Notes under the pieces: model-generated
Seen by the model: only the letters and a program-made list of their open reading frames with translations
Database searches by the model: none
Told to the model about the DNA's origin: nothing
Assembly: GCF_031624395.1 (NCBI RefSeq)
Contig: NZ_JAMQON010000002.1
Coordinates: forward strand, 586,851-650,850
From: Halomicroarcula saliterrae
GTDB taxonomy: Archaea; Halobacteriota; Halobacteria; Halobacteriales; Haloarculaceae
DNA: 64,000 nucleotides
Direction: 5' to 3'
Program-made: the position numbers and the translations under genes
Shown: positions 55,914 through 64,000 of the stretch, piece by piece
Position numbering within the stretch: the stretch's first letter is position 1
How the letters are laid out: every line of letters begins with the position of its first letter

Positions 55914-58645
55914 TCGGTGTCACCTCCGGCGGCGTCAAGCCCCTCCAGCATCTCGAACTGGGTCAGAAGTTTCTGCAGTTGTTCTTTTTCCCGCTCAATT
56001 TGCTTCGATTTTGTCCCGGACTCAATGCGGAGGGCTTCCCAAAACTTCTCAAAGCCCCCCGATTCCTCTAGTTGTTCGTGGGGGGCTAGTGCCATCTCAG
56101 TCAGATGGATGTAGTCAGTAAGGTCGTCAAGCACCCCTTCCAGGAAGTCGAGGTCTGACGAAGAAAATGCACCGTCGAGCCATGCAACAATTTCCTCGCG
56201 GTCGGTTTCGAGTATATTGATGAGTTCCGGCATCTCAAGTCGCCGATATATTTCATCAGAGACATCCTGATGCTGGACGTTGATGTAATCGAAAATTGCC
56301 GAGACAATATGCTGTGTTCGGACGAATTCGTTCTCTTCGTCAAGAGATATTTTCAAGTATTCATCGCTTGGATTGCTCAATAATTCTTCGTGATGGAAAT
56401 AGAACGAGTCTTCTGGGAATGTACCGAGAACAACGACTGAAATCGGTTGATCACCAGGATCACGTCCGCCACGACCTTTCCGCTGGACGAATCCTGGGAT
56501 GTTCATCGGCGCCCGGTACTGAAAAGTCCCGATAATACTTGGATGGTCAAATCCTACTTCGAGAGCGCTTGTTGTCACCATCATATCCCACGCGTCGTCA
56601 TTGACTCCGGTGCCATCCGGGGTTTCTGTGCGGCCGCTTTTGTGGAGATAGACGTCCATCGACTCGAGGAAGTCGTCTTGTAGCGTCCACCAGCATTCCC
56701 CGGCTTCGTAGACGGGGCAAGGGTTCAGTTCGGGGTTGGGTGGCAGCGGTTCACAGACAGCTGTCTCATGGCTAGCCGCTGACCCGCGGAATAACTCTTT
56801 CGGGCAATCTGGATTTGTCTGCTCGGTATCTGGAAGGAATGCATCCGGTTTCCGAAGCGAATAGAGTCCGGCATCGTCGTTGTCGTCGGTGCCTTCGGCG
56901 TCTTGGATGTAGTCGCCCAGGCGTTTGACGGAGTCAATCGAGTCAACGAATCCAAGAATCTTGTCTTTCGCGTCGTCGTCTTCAGGGCGTTCTTTTAGGA
57001 TGGTGTGGTAGAACGCGAACGCAACCTGAATCATTGTTGACAAGTTTGTCACATTTGTCTCGTCGAACTCCTCCCACTCTGAACGCGGTTTGAAAACGTC
57101 ATCGCCCTGTGGGATTTGGACGGTTCGGGGTTCCGTGGATTTAACGAAGACGAGGTACTCCCACCCAATCTCCTCAAGTTCCGGTTCCAAGTCCTCGCTT
57201 CGACTATCGTCCATCTCCTCGAGGTCTTCTTTCGAATACGGCTTAATTTGCTCGGCGTCTGAAGCTTCAAAAATCCGTTTGGTGAAATCTTCCGCGTTCG
57301 AGATCGTGGCACTAGACGCCACCAGCACCGGGTCCTGTTCGTCGGCGACGGCGCTCATCGTTGCTTTCAGGCGTCGCATCAAGTTCGCAACGTGCATCCC
57401 GTACTGGTCAGTGTATACGTGAACCTCGTCCAACACGACGAATTTCGGTGGATGACCACGCTTCCAGAACTGGTTCTGGCCATACGGATCCATCAACCGG
57501 CGGTGAAGCGTATCAGGTGTCGTGATGAAGATATCCGCCTGGGATTGATTCCCTGTAGAGACGTAATCGACGACGTGGTCAGAGTCTTCTGAACACTCGA
57601 AGTCGTCTTCAGCAGACATACGACCGCCGCACTCCGGACAGTCGATTTCGACATCGTCGCTACTGCTATGCTGGAGGTTTACCGTAAACGGCAGTTCATT
57701 GAACGGAGTAGAGTCATCGGCTTCGATGAGGTCACTAATCGTGTAGAGATAGTGGACAATGCGTTCGAATTGGTTGTCACAGAGATCCGTCCGCGGGTAC
57801 GCGAGTAGTGCTCGCGCCCCGTTCAGATTCGCCTGGGCTGCGGTAAGGGCATATGTCAGAAGCGGGAACAGGAACGCCTCCGTTTTCCCGCCGCCGGTGC
57901 TTGCTGTAATGACGCGGGCAGTCCCATCGTTGTCGTCGGTGACACTCTGCAGGTAGAGGCGCTGGAACGCTCGGCCTTGGTACTTCGCGAGGCCGGTCAT
58001 CCCCAGTTCATGACAGAGTTCCCGAACGAGTGTTAGCGCTTCTTCCACCGCATCCTGCCAGTCACCGGTTGTGTCGAAAGCATCGGCTAGCTCGGCTGCG
58101 GGATCGGAGGTTCGGACATCCTGGTATATGTCACGGACAATGGAGTTGATGCGTTTGCCATCCTCACCCCACTTCGGTTTCTCGCGGGACTGAATGTCCA
58201 TCTTCACCATTTTCGTTAGACTCGGGGTGAATTCGTAGTCTTCACCGACGAACCGCTGGCGGAGCAACGCGAAGTATCGGGTAACCTCAGCGACGCGACT
58301 TCGGACTCTTTGGCGGTCGTACACGTACAAGATCGTGTTCCGTTCTTCAAGTTCGTCGATGAGTCGCTGGAAAACTAATCGACTCGCATGATCCTCTCCG
58401 ACTTTTCGAGGAACGGCATCCGTGAACCGGTTGTCGTCAGCAATTGAATCCACGAAATCTCCATAGAGGTCCTGGAGTGCGACGGTTGCATCGTAGTCTC
58501 CGGCATTGATCTGGCGTTTGCACCGCTCATTGATTCGCCGGAGAAGCCGCTGTTCGAGTTCGCGCTTGAACGAGGTCGGAAGTTCCGACCAAACTTCCTC
58601 GAGGACATCGAGGTCGCCGCGTTGCCCGGATGTGGCGCGACTCAT
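55910..58645 (-). CDS. DEVH-box helicase of the DrmA/Pbe/Dpd type
   Basis: 911 aa. Motif I is ASTGGGKTEAF (248-257), then a zinc-like knuckle CPECG...C (336-351), motif II VVLDEVHVY (404-411), motif III SSATIS (444-449) and motif VI QRKGRGGRDPG; all are intact. The first 230 residues are an extra helical domain. The C-terminal 150 residues are a helical, partly coiled end (KSKQIEREKEQLQKLLTQFE). It should translocate or unwind nucleic acid. It overlaps both neighbours by 4 nt. Confidence 0.88.
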   Translation of the reverse strand: MSRATSGQRGDLDVLEEVWSELPTSFKRELEQRLLRRINERCKRQINAGDYDATVALQDLYGDFVDSIADDNRFTDAVPRKVGEDHASRLVFQRLIDELEERNTILYVYDRQRVRSRVAEVTRYFALLRQRFVGEDYEFTPSLTKMVKMDIQSREKPKWGEDGKRINSIVRDIYQDVRTSDPAAELADAFDTTGDWQDAVEEALTLVRELCHELGMTGLAKYQGRAFQRLYLQSVTDDNDGTARVITASTGGGKTEAFLFPLLTYALTAAQANLNGARALLAYPRTDLCDNQFERIVHYLYTISDLIEADDSTPFNELPFTVNLQHSSSDDVEIDCPECGGRMSAEDDFECSEDSDHVVDYVSTGNQSQADIFITTPDTLHRRLMDPYGQNQFWKRGHPPKFVVLDEVHVYTDQYGMHVANLMRRLKATMSAVADEQDPVLVASSATISNAEDFTKRIFEASDAEQIKPYSKEDLEEMDDSRSEDLEPELEEIGWEYLVFVKSTEPRTVQIPQGDDVFKPRSEWEEFDETNVTNLSTMIQVAFAFYHTILKERPEDDDAKDKILGFVDSIDSVKRLGDYIQDAEGTDDNDDAGLYSLRKPDAFLPDTEQTNPDCPKELFRGSAASHETAVCEPLPPNPELNPCPVYEAGECWWTLQDDFLESMDVYLHKSGRTETPDGTGVNDDAWDMMVTTSALEVGFDHPSIIGTFQYRAPMNIPGFVQRKGRGGRDPGDQPISVVVLGTFPEDSFYFHHEELLSNPSDEYLKISLDEENEFVRTQHIVSAIFDYINVQHQDVSDEIYRRLEMPELINILETDREEIVAWLDGAFSSSDLDFLEGVLDDLTDYIHLTEMALAPHEQLEESGGFEKFWEALRIESGTKSKQIEREKEQLQKLLTQFEMLEGLDAAGGDTE

Positions 58646-61600
58646 TCTGATTTCACCAAGCGAATATCGCTGACGTCACCTTCGTTGTACAGTTGGCGGG
58701 CCCACGAGAGAGCATCATCCCAGTCGAAGTCAGTCATTTCGACGATTTCTGAGAGCGAGCCGTTGGTTTCTTCAACTGCCTGTTTGAACCTCTCTTCCGG
58801 TGTCGGGCCTTCCAACAGGTCCCGCAGTACCTGGAGTTGTTGCTCGGCTTCGGCGAAATGGCCTTGTTTGACATTCTCCCGGGTATTCTGGAATAGTTCC
58901 AGTGCCTCCGGGTCGTCTTTCTGTTTGATATCGCTCTGAATACTATCGAGGTTCGTCTGGAGTTGCTCCTGTCTCGTCGCAATTCGCTCAGTCTGGTCGG
59001 CAACATCCTCGAGGGGAGAGAATTGCTCTTGGAGATACGTCAGTGCATCATCGTATCTCGTGGCACTGTAGAGCTCGTCGTACTCATCGAAGATTTCCTC
59101 AAATTCATTTAATTTCCGGTTGAGTTCATTGTGCTGGGGATTCTCTTCGCTGATGGACGCAATGTCGCTCTCGACATCCTGTTTCAATTGCTGGGCTTCT
59201 TGATATTTTTTTACGCATCGCTGTTTCGCGCCAGCGATGTCGTCTAAATCCTGTTCGATATCGTCGAGTTCCGATTCAACTTCCGACACTCGGTCGGCAA
59301 GGTCTGAATACGCCTCGTCCGAGACTAATTCACGGAGTTCCCCGATGAGCGAGGAGAGTTCCTCTCGCCAGACACCGAAATCGTCGACGTGGACGTCTTC
59401 CTGTTCGATATCCTCGACACGCTCCTCAAGTTCTTCGGCGCGTATTGCGAGATTTTCGACCTCGCCTTCCAGTTGTTCTTGCTGGGATTCAATCTGTGAC
59501 TGGAGTTCATCGCGGACAGATTCGGCATTTCCCCGCGCGTCTTTCACTCGTTTTAGGTCCCCGGAATCCGGGTTCAGCGCGCTATCGACATCATTGATCG
59601 TGGTTTCGATGTCATCGAGTTGATTGTCATAGTCGTTGAGTTCAGGGATGTTTAATTCCAGTGCTCGTTCGTACTTCTCTCGGGCCTCTTCGAGACGGCC
59701 TCTCCCCTTAGTGGCGGTCTCATCAACCTGATCGGCGACGCTGACAACATCATACGTGACGCCTTCCCCGGCCCTTCCTTGCTCCCGCTCGACATACCCC
59801 GCAATCCGGAGTCGGTCAAGATACCACTGGAGCATCTCACCTTCTTCACCGTCGTTACATCCAAGGACGAATCTCGCCTTGATTTCGTCCTTGAGCTCAT
59901 CACGAGTGAGTGGTCCTTTGTCCTGTAGGATGGCGTAGACTTGGTACCATGGCGGGCGGTCATCTTCGACATCGGGGTACATCCAATGTTGGCCATTTTT
60001 TGCTACCAGGGATTGCTCGCGGTAGCCATTCATTGTCTCACTTCGGAGCTCGAACTGTTGCAGGTCTAATTCGTCTCTAAGCCCGGTGATTGTGAAATCT
60101 TTCTGTGGGTTTTGCTCCATCTTCTCCACGACACGCCGACCGATTGAATCGGGATACGGAAGGACGGTCTCCTGAATCGCATCGGTGAGTCGTTCGTTCA
60201 CACTGAGCGAATCAACGAAGTCTGGGACGTCGAAGGCGTCATCTTCCAACTCGACATCAGAGTCACCGAGCCCGAGGAGTTTCCCATAGGCATACTCCTC
60301 CCGCTGTTTTTCAGTAAGGTCAATTGTTAGGACGCGGTTCCGGTAGTAGTCCTCTCGCAGTCCTTCGAGATTCTTGACATATTTGTTGAGTTCTGCGGAT
60401 TCGCTTTGGCCCTGTTTGAGGAGGATTCCGAAGGATGCGCCTTTCTCTTCGATAGCATTTATGAACAGTTCCGCGAGTTGTTTGGGTAACTCCGGACCAT
60501 TGTAGACTGCCACGGCGACAGTGGGTTTCCGATAGCCTTCCCCAACTTGGTATTCCACCAACCAAGCTTCGAGTTGATAATCTTCGTATTCAACCTGAAC
60601 TGGGTCTGGAAATATAGTGGCGTAATCAGCTTCCCGGAGGGCGATTGCGAAGCCTCGAGTCATCGGGGCTTGATATTTGTTCTCAGCGCTAGTGGCCCGG
60701 ATATCGAGATCGGCGATGAGTGTGCCCTCACCACCCGATGTCCCGAAGAGGAAGTCCTTCACCTCGTCATGGAGTTTATAACAGTATCGGCCGTGTTCGT
60801 CGATTCGTTCAAGAACTCTGAGGTCGGTATCGCTTGTGACTGAAATTGGTTGCAGCAACGCTTCGGGGTCACACGTGAACCCTTCTTGTGTAATCTGGTC
60901 GTCTTCACCGATGAGTCGGCCCCGTAGATTTTCGAAGTCATTCGCAGCATCTGAGTCGAATTCGCGGAGCGCCTGTTCGAGGTCACTGAGTGCAGTCGTC
61001 GATAAAATCTGTTCATCACGGACGAGCGAGTCAAAGCCCCGGATTGCGTAGAAGATGGCGTCGCCATTGACGGCTTCCAAATCCGCTTCAGCCGCGTATT
61101 GGAGTGCTGAGGCGTAAATCGATAGAATCTCTCGTGGGTGCCCATTGGTAAGCGACTGGACGACCTGGACAGTGTCCTCGACGATAGGGTAGAGTTCGCC
61201 CTGGTTTGTTGTGCGATGATGGTCAAGTCGGTCGACCAGCAATTCTTTCACGTCATCTTCGAGGAGATTCCCCAGTCGAATCGGGCGACGTTGCGCGAAT
61301 CGTTGGAAGAGCGCATTGCCGAGGGGTTGGCCGTCTTCTTCCTCATACCCCGTAATTCGGGTTTTTGCTTTCTGTGAGAACCCGAGGAGGATGTGAATGC
61401 GTGCTGCACTGAGCTCGTTGACAACGTGGAGGAACGATCGGACGAAGTCTTTGACTTTTGATTCGTCAGCATTGACGATGTCCTCGGCTTCGTCGATGAA
61501 AATGAAGATGCTGTTATAGTCGTGCCCTGAGGTCGCTTCTTGGGACAGTTTTCGGAGGTTTGTCGCCACGTTTTTCATCAATTGTTCCATCTCGAAGGTT

Positions 61601-62013
61601 TCCTCAACGCTAGATTCGGGTTCGACTGGGTCGAGATCTTCTACCAAATCTTCTAGTTCCGGGGCGAAGTCAAGGGTTTCTTCGATTATTTCGTTGTATA
61701 GGGCTCGAATACTCAACCCGAGGTTCCCAACATATGCTCCGATGGCATGGTGAGTTGTTCCATTGACATTAACGCCGTTTTTCAAGCGTTCCCGTAATTG
61801 GATGAGATGATGGCTCTTGCCAGTCCCATAATCGCCGAAGACCAGTGCCCGACTCATATTCTCAGGGTGCTGCAGTGCGTCTTGCACGAAGTCGTCGAGA
61901 CGCGCTTCCTGGTCTTCGCGGCCGACGATATCATAGGTGGTTGCAGTTTCTTCGTCTGCAATGGTTCGTTCGAAGGGGTTCGTATCGACGCCGAATTGGT
62001 CGTATTTACTCAT
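58642..62013 (-). CDS. AAA+ ATPase with winged-helix region and long coiled coil
   Basis: 1123 aa. It begins SKYDQFGVDTNPFERTIADE. Walker A is LVFGDYGTGKSHHL (60-67 core), Walker B IFIFIDEAEDIV (169-180) and a sensor region HILLGFSQKAKTR, an Orc1/Cdc6- or STAND-like P-loop. The middle holds winged-helix-like segments (PLTRDELKDEIKARF). About 770-1070 is heptad-rich (LQSQIESQQEQLEGEVENLA; DRVSEVESELDDIEQDLDDI). The form suggests a large sensor or clamp. ATG 62013 overlaps the preceding gene by 8 nt. Confidence 0.82.
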   Translation of the reverse strand: MSKYDQFGVDTNPFERTIADEETATTYDIVGREDQEARLDDFVQDALQHPENMSRALVFGDYGTGKSHHLIQLRERLKNGVNVNGTTHHAIGAYVGNLGLSIRALYNEIIEETLDFAPELEDLVEDLDPVEPESSVEETFEMEQLMKNVATNLRKLSQEATSGHDYNSIFIFIDEAEDIVNADESKVKDFVRSFLHVVNELSAARIHILLGFSQKAKTRITGYEEEDGQPLGNALFQRFAQRRPIRLGNLLEDDVKELLVDRLDHHRTTNQGELYPIVEDTVQVVQSLTNGHPREILSIYASALQYAAEADLEAVNGDAIFYAIRGFDSLVRDEQILSTTALSDLEQALREFDSDAANDFENLRGRLIGEDDQITQEGFTCDPEALLQPISVTSDTDLRVLERIDEHGRYCYKLHDEVKDFLFGTSGGEGTLIADLDIRATSAENKYQAPMTRGFAIALREADYATIFPDPVQVEYEDYQLEAWLVEYQVGEGYRKPTVAVAVYNGPELPKQLAELFINAIEEKGASFGILLKQGQSESAELNKYVKNLEGLREDYYRNRVLTIDLTEKQREEYAYGKLLGLGDSDVELEDDAFDVPDFVDSLSVNERLTDAIQETVLPYPDSIGRRVVEKMEQNPQKDFTITGLRDELDLQQFELRSETMNGYREQSLVAKNGQHWMYPDVEDDRPPWYQVYAILQDKGPLTRDELKDEIKARFVLGCNDGEEGEMLQWYLDRLRIAGYVEREQGRAGEGVTYDVVSVADQVDETATKGRGRLEEAREKYERALELNIPELNDYDNQLDDIETTINDVDSALNPDSGDLKRVKDARGNAESVRDELQSQIESQQEQLEGEVENLAIRAEELEERVEDIEQEDVHVDDFGVWREELSSLIGELRELVSDEAYSDLADRVSEVESELDDIEQDLDDIAGAKQRCVKKYQEAQQLKQDVESDIASISEENPQHNELNRKLNEFEEIFDEYDELYSATRYDDALTYLQEQFSPLEDVADQTERIATRQEQLQTNLDSIQSDIKQKDDPEALELFQNTRENVKQGHFAEAEQQLQVLRDLLEGPTPEERFKQAVEETNGSLSEIVEMTDFDWDDALSWARQLYNEGDVSDIRLVKSE

Positions 62014-62782
62014 GGATTCGGGCAGAGGTGAATGCGTCTTTGTCAATGGTCAGTTCGCCGTAACTGCTGGGGGTGACGAACCCAGCTCTCTCTAATCGTG
62101 AGAGGTGTTTCTCGAAGGTTGATTTCTCAACCCCATACATCAACTCCAAGCGTTCGAAGAGTTCCTGTTCCGTGACACCGTTATCATTGCCGGTGATAGC
62201 TTCGTATTCTTCGTAGAGGATGTGGGCTAGGAGCGTGATTGGGCACGTACCGTCCACGTATCCGCGGTCAGTTTTTCTGAGGACATCCGCGTCGGTGAGA
62301 AGATTGATTCCGACATCGATAGTAAAGTCATTGAGTTTGTTGCCGAAGGGATCTAGTCCAGCGAGTTGTCGCTTGATTTCGTATTTTTCGAGTGGCTTAT
62401 TTCGATATACTTCTTTAGCGATGCTAAGCAGCTCTGGGTGGGCGTACGTGAGATTAGTGAGGATTCGTTCGTATGCTTCCGTGTCATCGGCTGCCTGAAT
62501 TGATTCGCTTACTTCCTTTCCAGAGTATAACAACTCCGAATTGTGGGTGACATCGGCATCTGCGGTAAGCCGGATGTTGTCGTCGTCTTCGAGGAGTAGC
62601 AAGGCGTTTTGTAATTCCTTAATTACGTCCTCTGCGCCTTCCTCTGAGTCAGGTTGATTTGCACCCAGGTTCTTCCGTTCGACAAGAGCTGACCGAAGCG
62701 AGTCATTAGTATATGAGTCGTCTTCGGTGAGCAGTTTGATTGCGGCGTACAATTGATAGAATCTCGCATACTGTAATGTCAC
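62006..62782 (-). CDS. Winged-helix-like first gene of the operon
   Basis: 258 aa with a GTG start. The C-terminal 70 residues are a winged helix (GVTEQELFERLELMYGVEKS then TFEKHLSRLERAGFVTPSSY). The N-terminal part is helical (YARFYQLYAAIKLLTEDDSY). No enzyme motif is seen. It may be a DNA-binding or adaptor subunit for the overlapping ATPase. A TATAAT element centred about 29 nt upstream fits the GTG as first codon of the operon. Confidence 0.72.
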   Translation of the reverse strand: MTLQYARFYQLYAAIKLLTEDDSYTNDSLRSALVERKNLGANQPDSEEGAEDVIKELQNALLLLEDDDNIRLTADADVTHNSELLYSGKEVSESIQAADDTEAYERILTNLTYAHPELLSIAKEVYRNKPLEKYEIKRQLAGLDPFGNKLNDFTIDVGINLLTDADVLRKTDRGYVDGTCPITLLAHILYEEYEAITGNDNGVTEQELFERLELMYGVEKSTFEKHLSRLERAGFVTPSSYGELTIDKDAFTSARIHE

Positions 62783-62808
62783 AGTTTTAGATACTCCACG
62801 GGTCCCTG

Positions 62809-62814
62809 ATTATA
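62809..62814 (-). promoter_or_regulatory. Likely promoter of the five-gene operon
   Basis: TATAAT on the minus strand is centred about 29 nt before the GTG at 62782. A second AT-rich run (CCTTTATTTA, 62825-62834) lies just upstream. No promoter-like gap exists between the five following genes. Confidence 0.45.
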
Positions 62815-62881
62815 CGTAGACTTACTAAATAAAGGTTAACGCGGGATGGCGATTTCGTGGGGTGAATTTGAGTTAGAGATG

Positions 62882-63868
62882 TCATAATCGAGACCAGTCA
62901 ACTCCAGAGTCACTATCATTCTTTTCCTGGGTGGAGACCTCGAGATTGATTCGGCCTTGTCCCGGAACACGAGGCGGTTCTTTACTCAATTCGATTTTGC
63001 CGTCGTTTGCGAGTCCTTCTACGTATTTGCGAGCAGATTCCGTCGCACAGATGAATTGGTCAGAGTTCCGGGTAGTCAGGCCGTTGAGTTCGTCTTGGAG
63101 GTAGGTCCAGACGGCTTTCCCGTCTTCGAAGCCCCAGCGGTCCGCTAACTGCCCGTTAGACGTTGGTTGGTGTTCGACGATGTCGACGACCCGGCGGTCA
63201 CGCGTGTCGAGGTCTTCCGTCGTCGCGATGGTAAATGGTTCCCACGGGGTTGGTCCGCCAGCCCACAAGTCACCGTAGAGGCATCGATAGAAGATTTCGC
63301 CACCCTGAATGATAAGCTCTCGGAGCTGGGCATCGCTTTCGATGGTTGCATATTCGTTGAGGTCGAATAAATACAGGGCGAACGATTGGAACGCGCCGAG
63401 TGATGGGGTGCGGCGACACCGGGATTTGTGAAACGCGATGTTCTTTTTGACGCTGCGGACGTCATGGCGTTTCCGCTGGTAACTGTCTGGGATGCTTCGG
63501 AATCGTTCAGTGACACGGTCAGGGTTCGAGAGGTCCTCCACCACGGGGAGTGGTCCAAGTGTCGATGTCGCCAATCCAGGGATATCACTGAATTGTGCCC
63601 GGAGTTCATCACCCGGAATTCCCCAGTATTCGGATAGGCGGTCAACATAGTCGCCGTAAGCGTTACGACGGGATTTCGTGGCGATTTCTGGTGCGGAGAT
63701 CGGGCATCGGTCGTTCGCGTCTAACAGATACCCGCTGAGCGTTGGGTCGAGATATCGAGTTTCGAACGGGAGGACCTCGATTGTGTAGACGTAGGCAGCA
63801 CCGTTGGTGTCTGCCACTCTGAGGACACCATAGTGATTCGTCAGTAGTTCGAGCGGTTCGTATTTCAA
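62882..63868 (-). CDS. Right flanking paralogue of the island system
   Basis: 328 aa from a TTG. It shares with the protein at 49344-50513 the ordered motifs VYTIE..P...R..DPTLS (41-45), EYWG (80-83) and LGPLPVVE (104-111), a basic K-x-N-I-A stretch, and FQSFALYLFDLNEYA. It then has its own winged-helix-like part (TSNGQLADRWGFEDGKAVWT). The TTG is a poor start: similarity to the paralogue continues upstream, through an in-frame TAG. The gene is therefore N-terminally broken, or the true start is not evident. It lies 99 nt upstream of the operon, same strand. Confidence 0.62.
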   Translation of the reverse strand: MKYEPLELLTNHYGVLRVADTNGAAYVYTIEVLPFETRYLDPTLSGYLLDANDRCPISAPEIATKSRRNAYGDYVDRLSEYWGIPGDELRAQFSDIPGLATSTLGPLPVVEDLSNPDRVTERFRSIPDSYQRKRHDVRSVKKNIAFHKSRCRRTPSLGAFQSFALYLFDLNEYATIESDAQLRELIIQGGEIFYRCLYGDLWAGGPTPWEPFTIATTEDLDTRDRRVVDIVEHQPTSNGQLADRWGFEDGKAVWTYLQDELNGLTTRNSDQFICATESARKYVEGLANDGKIELSKEPPRVPGQGRINLEVSTQEKNDSDSGVDWSRL

Positions 63869-63952
63869 CCAGTGGCACTGTAGTTTCGCTAGCCGCGACA
63901 GCTACGACTGCGTTATCTCGGTAGAAAGCGAAGAGACAGATTGGTTTGACAT
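63869..63952 (-). other. Upstream in-frame segment with an amber codon
   Basis: An ATG at 63952 opens MSNQSVSSLSTEITQS, then TAG at 63902-63904, then LSRLAKLQCHW runs straight into the flanking-paralogue frame. The post-TAG residues align by position with the HTH of the left paralogue. This is consistent with a nonsense mutation. The final 48 nt of the window show nothing else. Confidence 0.45.
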
Positions 63953-64000
63953 CCGAAATCCGCCTCTTCACCCGTGTTACGGTCGCTAAGTCTAAATCAG

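Noticed and set aside
62882..63868. Treating the right paralogue as intact from TTG
   Set aside because: TTG starts are rare in haloarchaea and homology continues upstream across a TAG, so intactness is doubtful; it is annotated with that warning.
49344..64000. Straight assignment of the island to DISARM, BREX or Dnd
   Set aside because: No methylase, PglZ, PglX, BrxL, DndB-E or PLD protein is visible. Only the helicase/DUF1998/ATPase core is shared, so a named system cannot be claimed from this window.

Overview
The window is chromosomal DNA of a halophilic archaeon. The proteins are strongly acidic and GC-rich in codon use. Many promoters have a TATA-like box about 25-30 nt upstream of the start codon with no Shine-Dalgarno motif (leaderless). 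There are several Tat/lipobox lipoproteins, an archaetidylserine decarboxylase, Taw1, a CTP-dependent riboflavin kinase of the RbkR type, and bacterial-type LigA and UvrC, which haloarchaea are known to carry. A Haloarcula-like relative is my inference only.

Region 1 (1-46 kb) is mostly ordinary core chromosome. It holds the end of ilvE behind a tiny leader ORF; a DUF7282-type surface glycoprotein with two near-identical domains; a frameshifted lipoprotein; riboflavin genes ribB-rbkR; a PQQ-propeller lipoprotein; taw1; a PstS-like binding protein; a NifU-like protein; a sulfatase-fold/flippase pair; a GNAT; a BKACE enzyme facing a ketopantoate reductase; metY-metX; MoxR facing a four-gene DUF4129/DUF7269/DUF58/DUF7519 operon; an ABC-2 exporter; ligA; pssD; a class V aminotransferase; a PH-like protein with uvrC; a cluster of small regulators with an HTH-10 (Bat-like) regulator at 35.7-37.2 kb; an M48 protease; assorted membrane and secreted proteins; an SDR; and a DUF389 protein.

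Region 2 (45.8-49.3 kb) is a decayed boundary. It has gene fragments, a tRNA-3'-end-like sequence, a HEAT-repeat protein with a small partner, and a broken HTH gene.

Region 3 (49.3-64 kb) is an accessory island that is less GC-biased than the flank. Five overlapping minus-strand genes (62782 down to 50602) encode a 258-aa winged-helix-like protein, a 1123-aa AAA+ ATPase with a long coiled coil, a 911-aa DEVH helicase, a 701-aa Cys-rich DUF1998-like protein, and a 1069-aa Cas4/Dna2-type Fe-S nuclease fused to a helicase-like region whose Walker A has decayed. Two mutually homologous proteins (49344-50513 and 62882-63868) flank the operon on opposite strands. This is the best candidate in the window for an undescribed, probably anti-mobile-element, system. 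The ATPase/helicase/DUF1998 core resembles modules known from DISARM, Dpd and the archaeal phosphorothioation-linked Pbe systems, but no modification enzyme is visible here.
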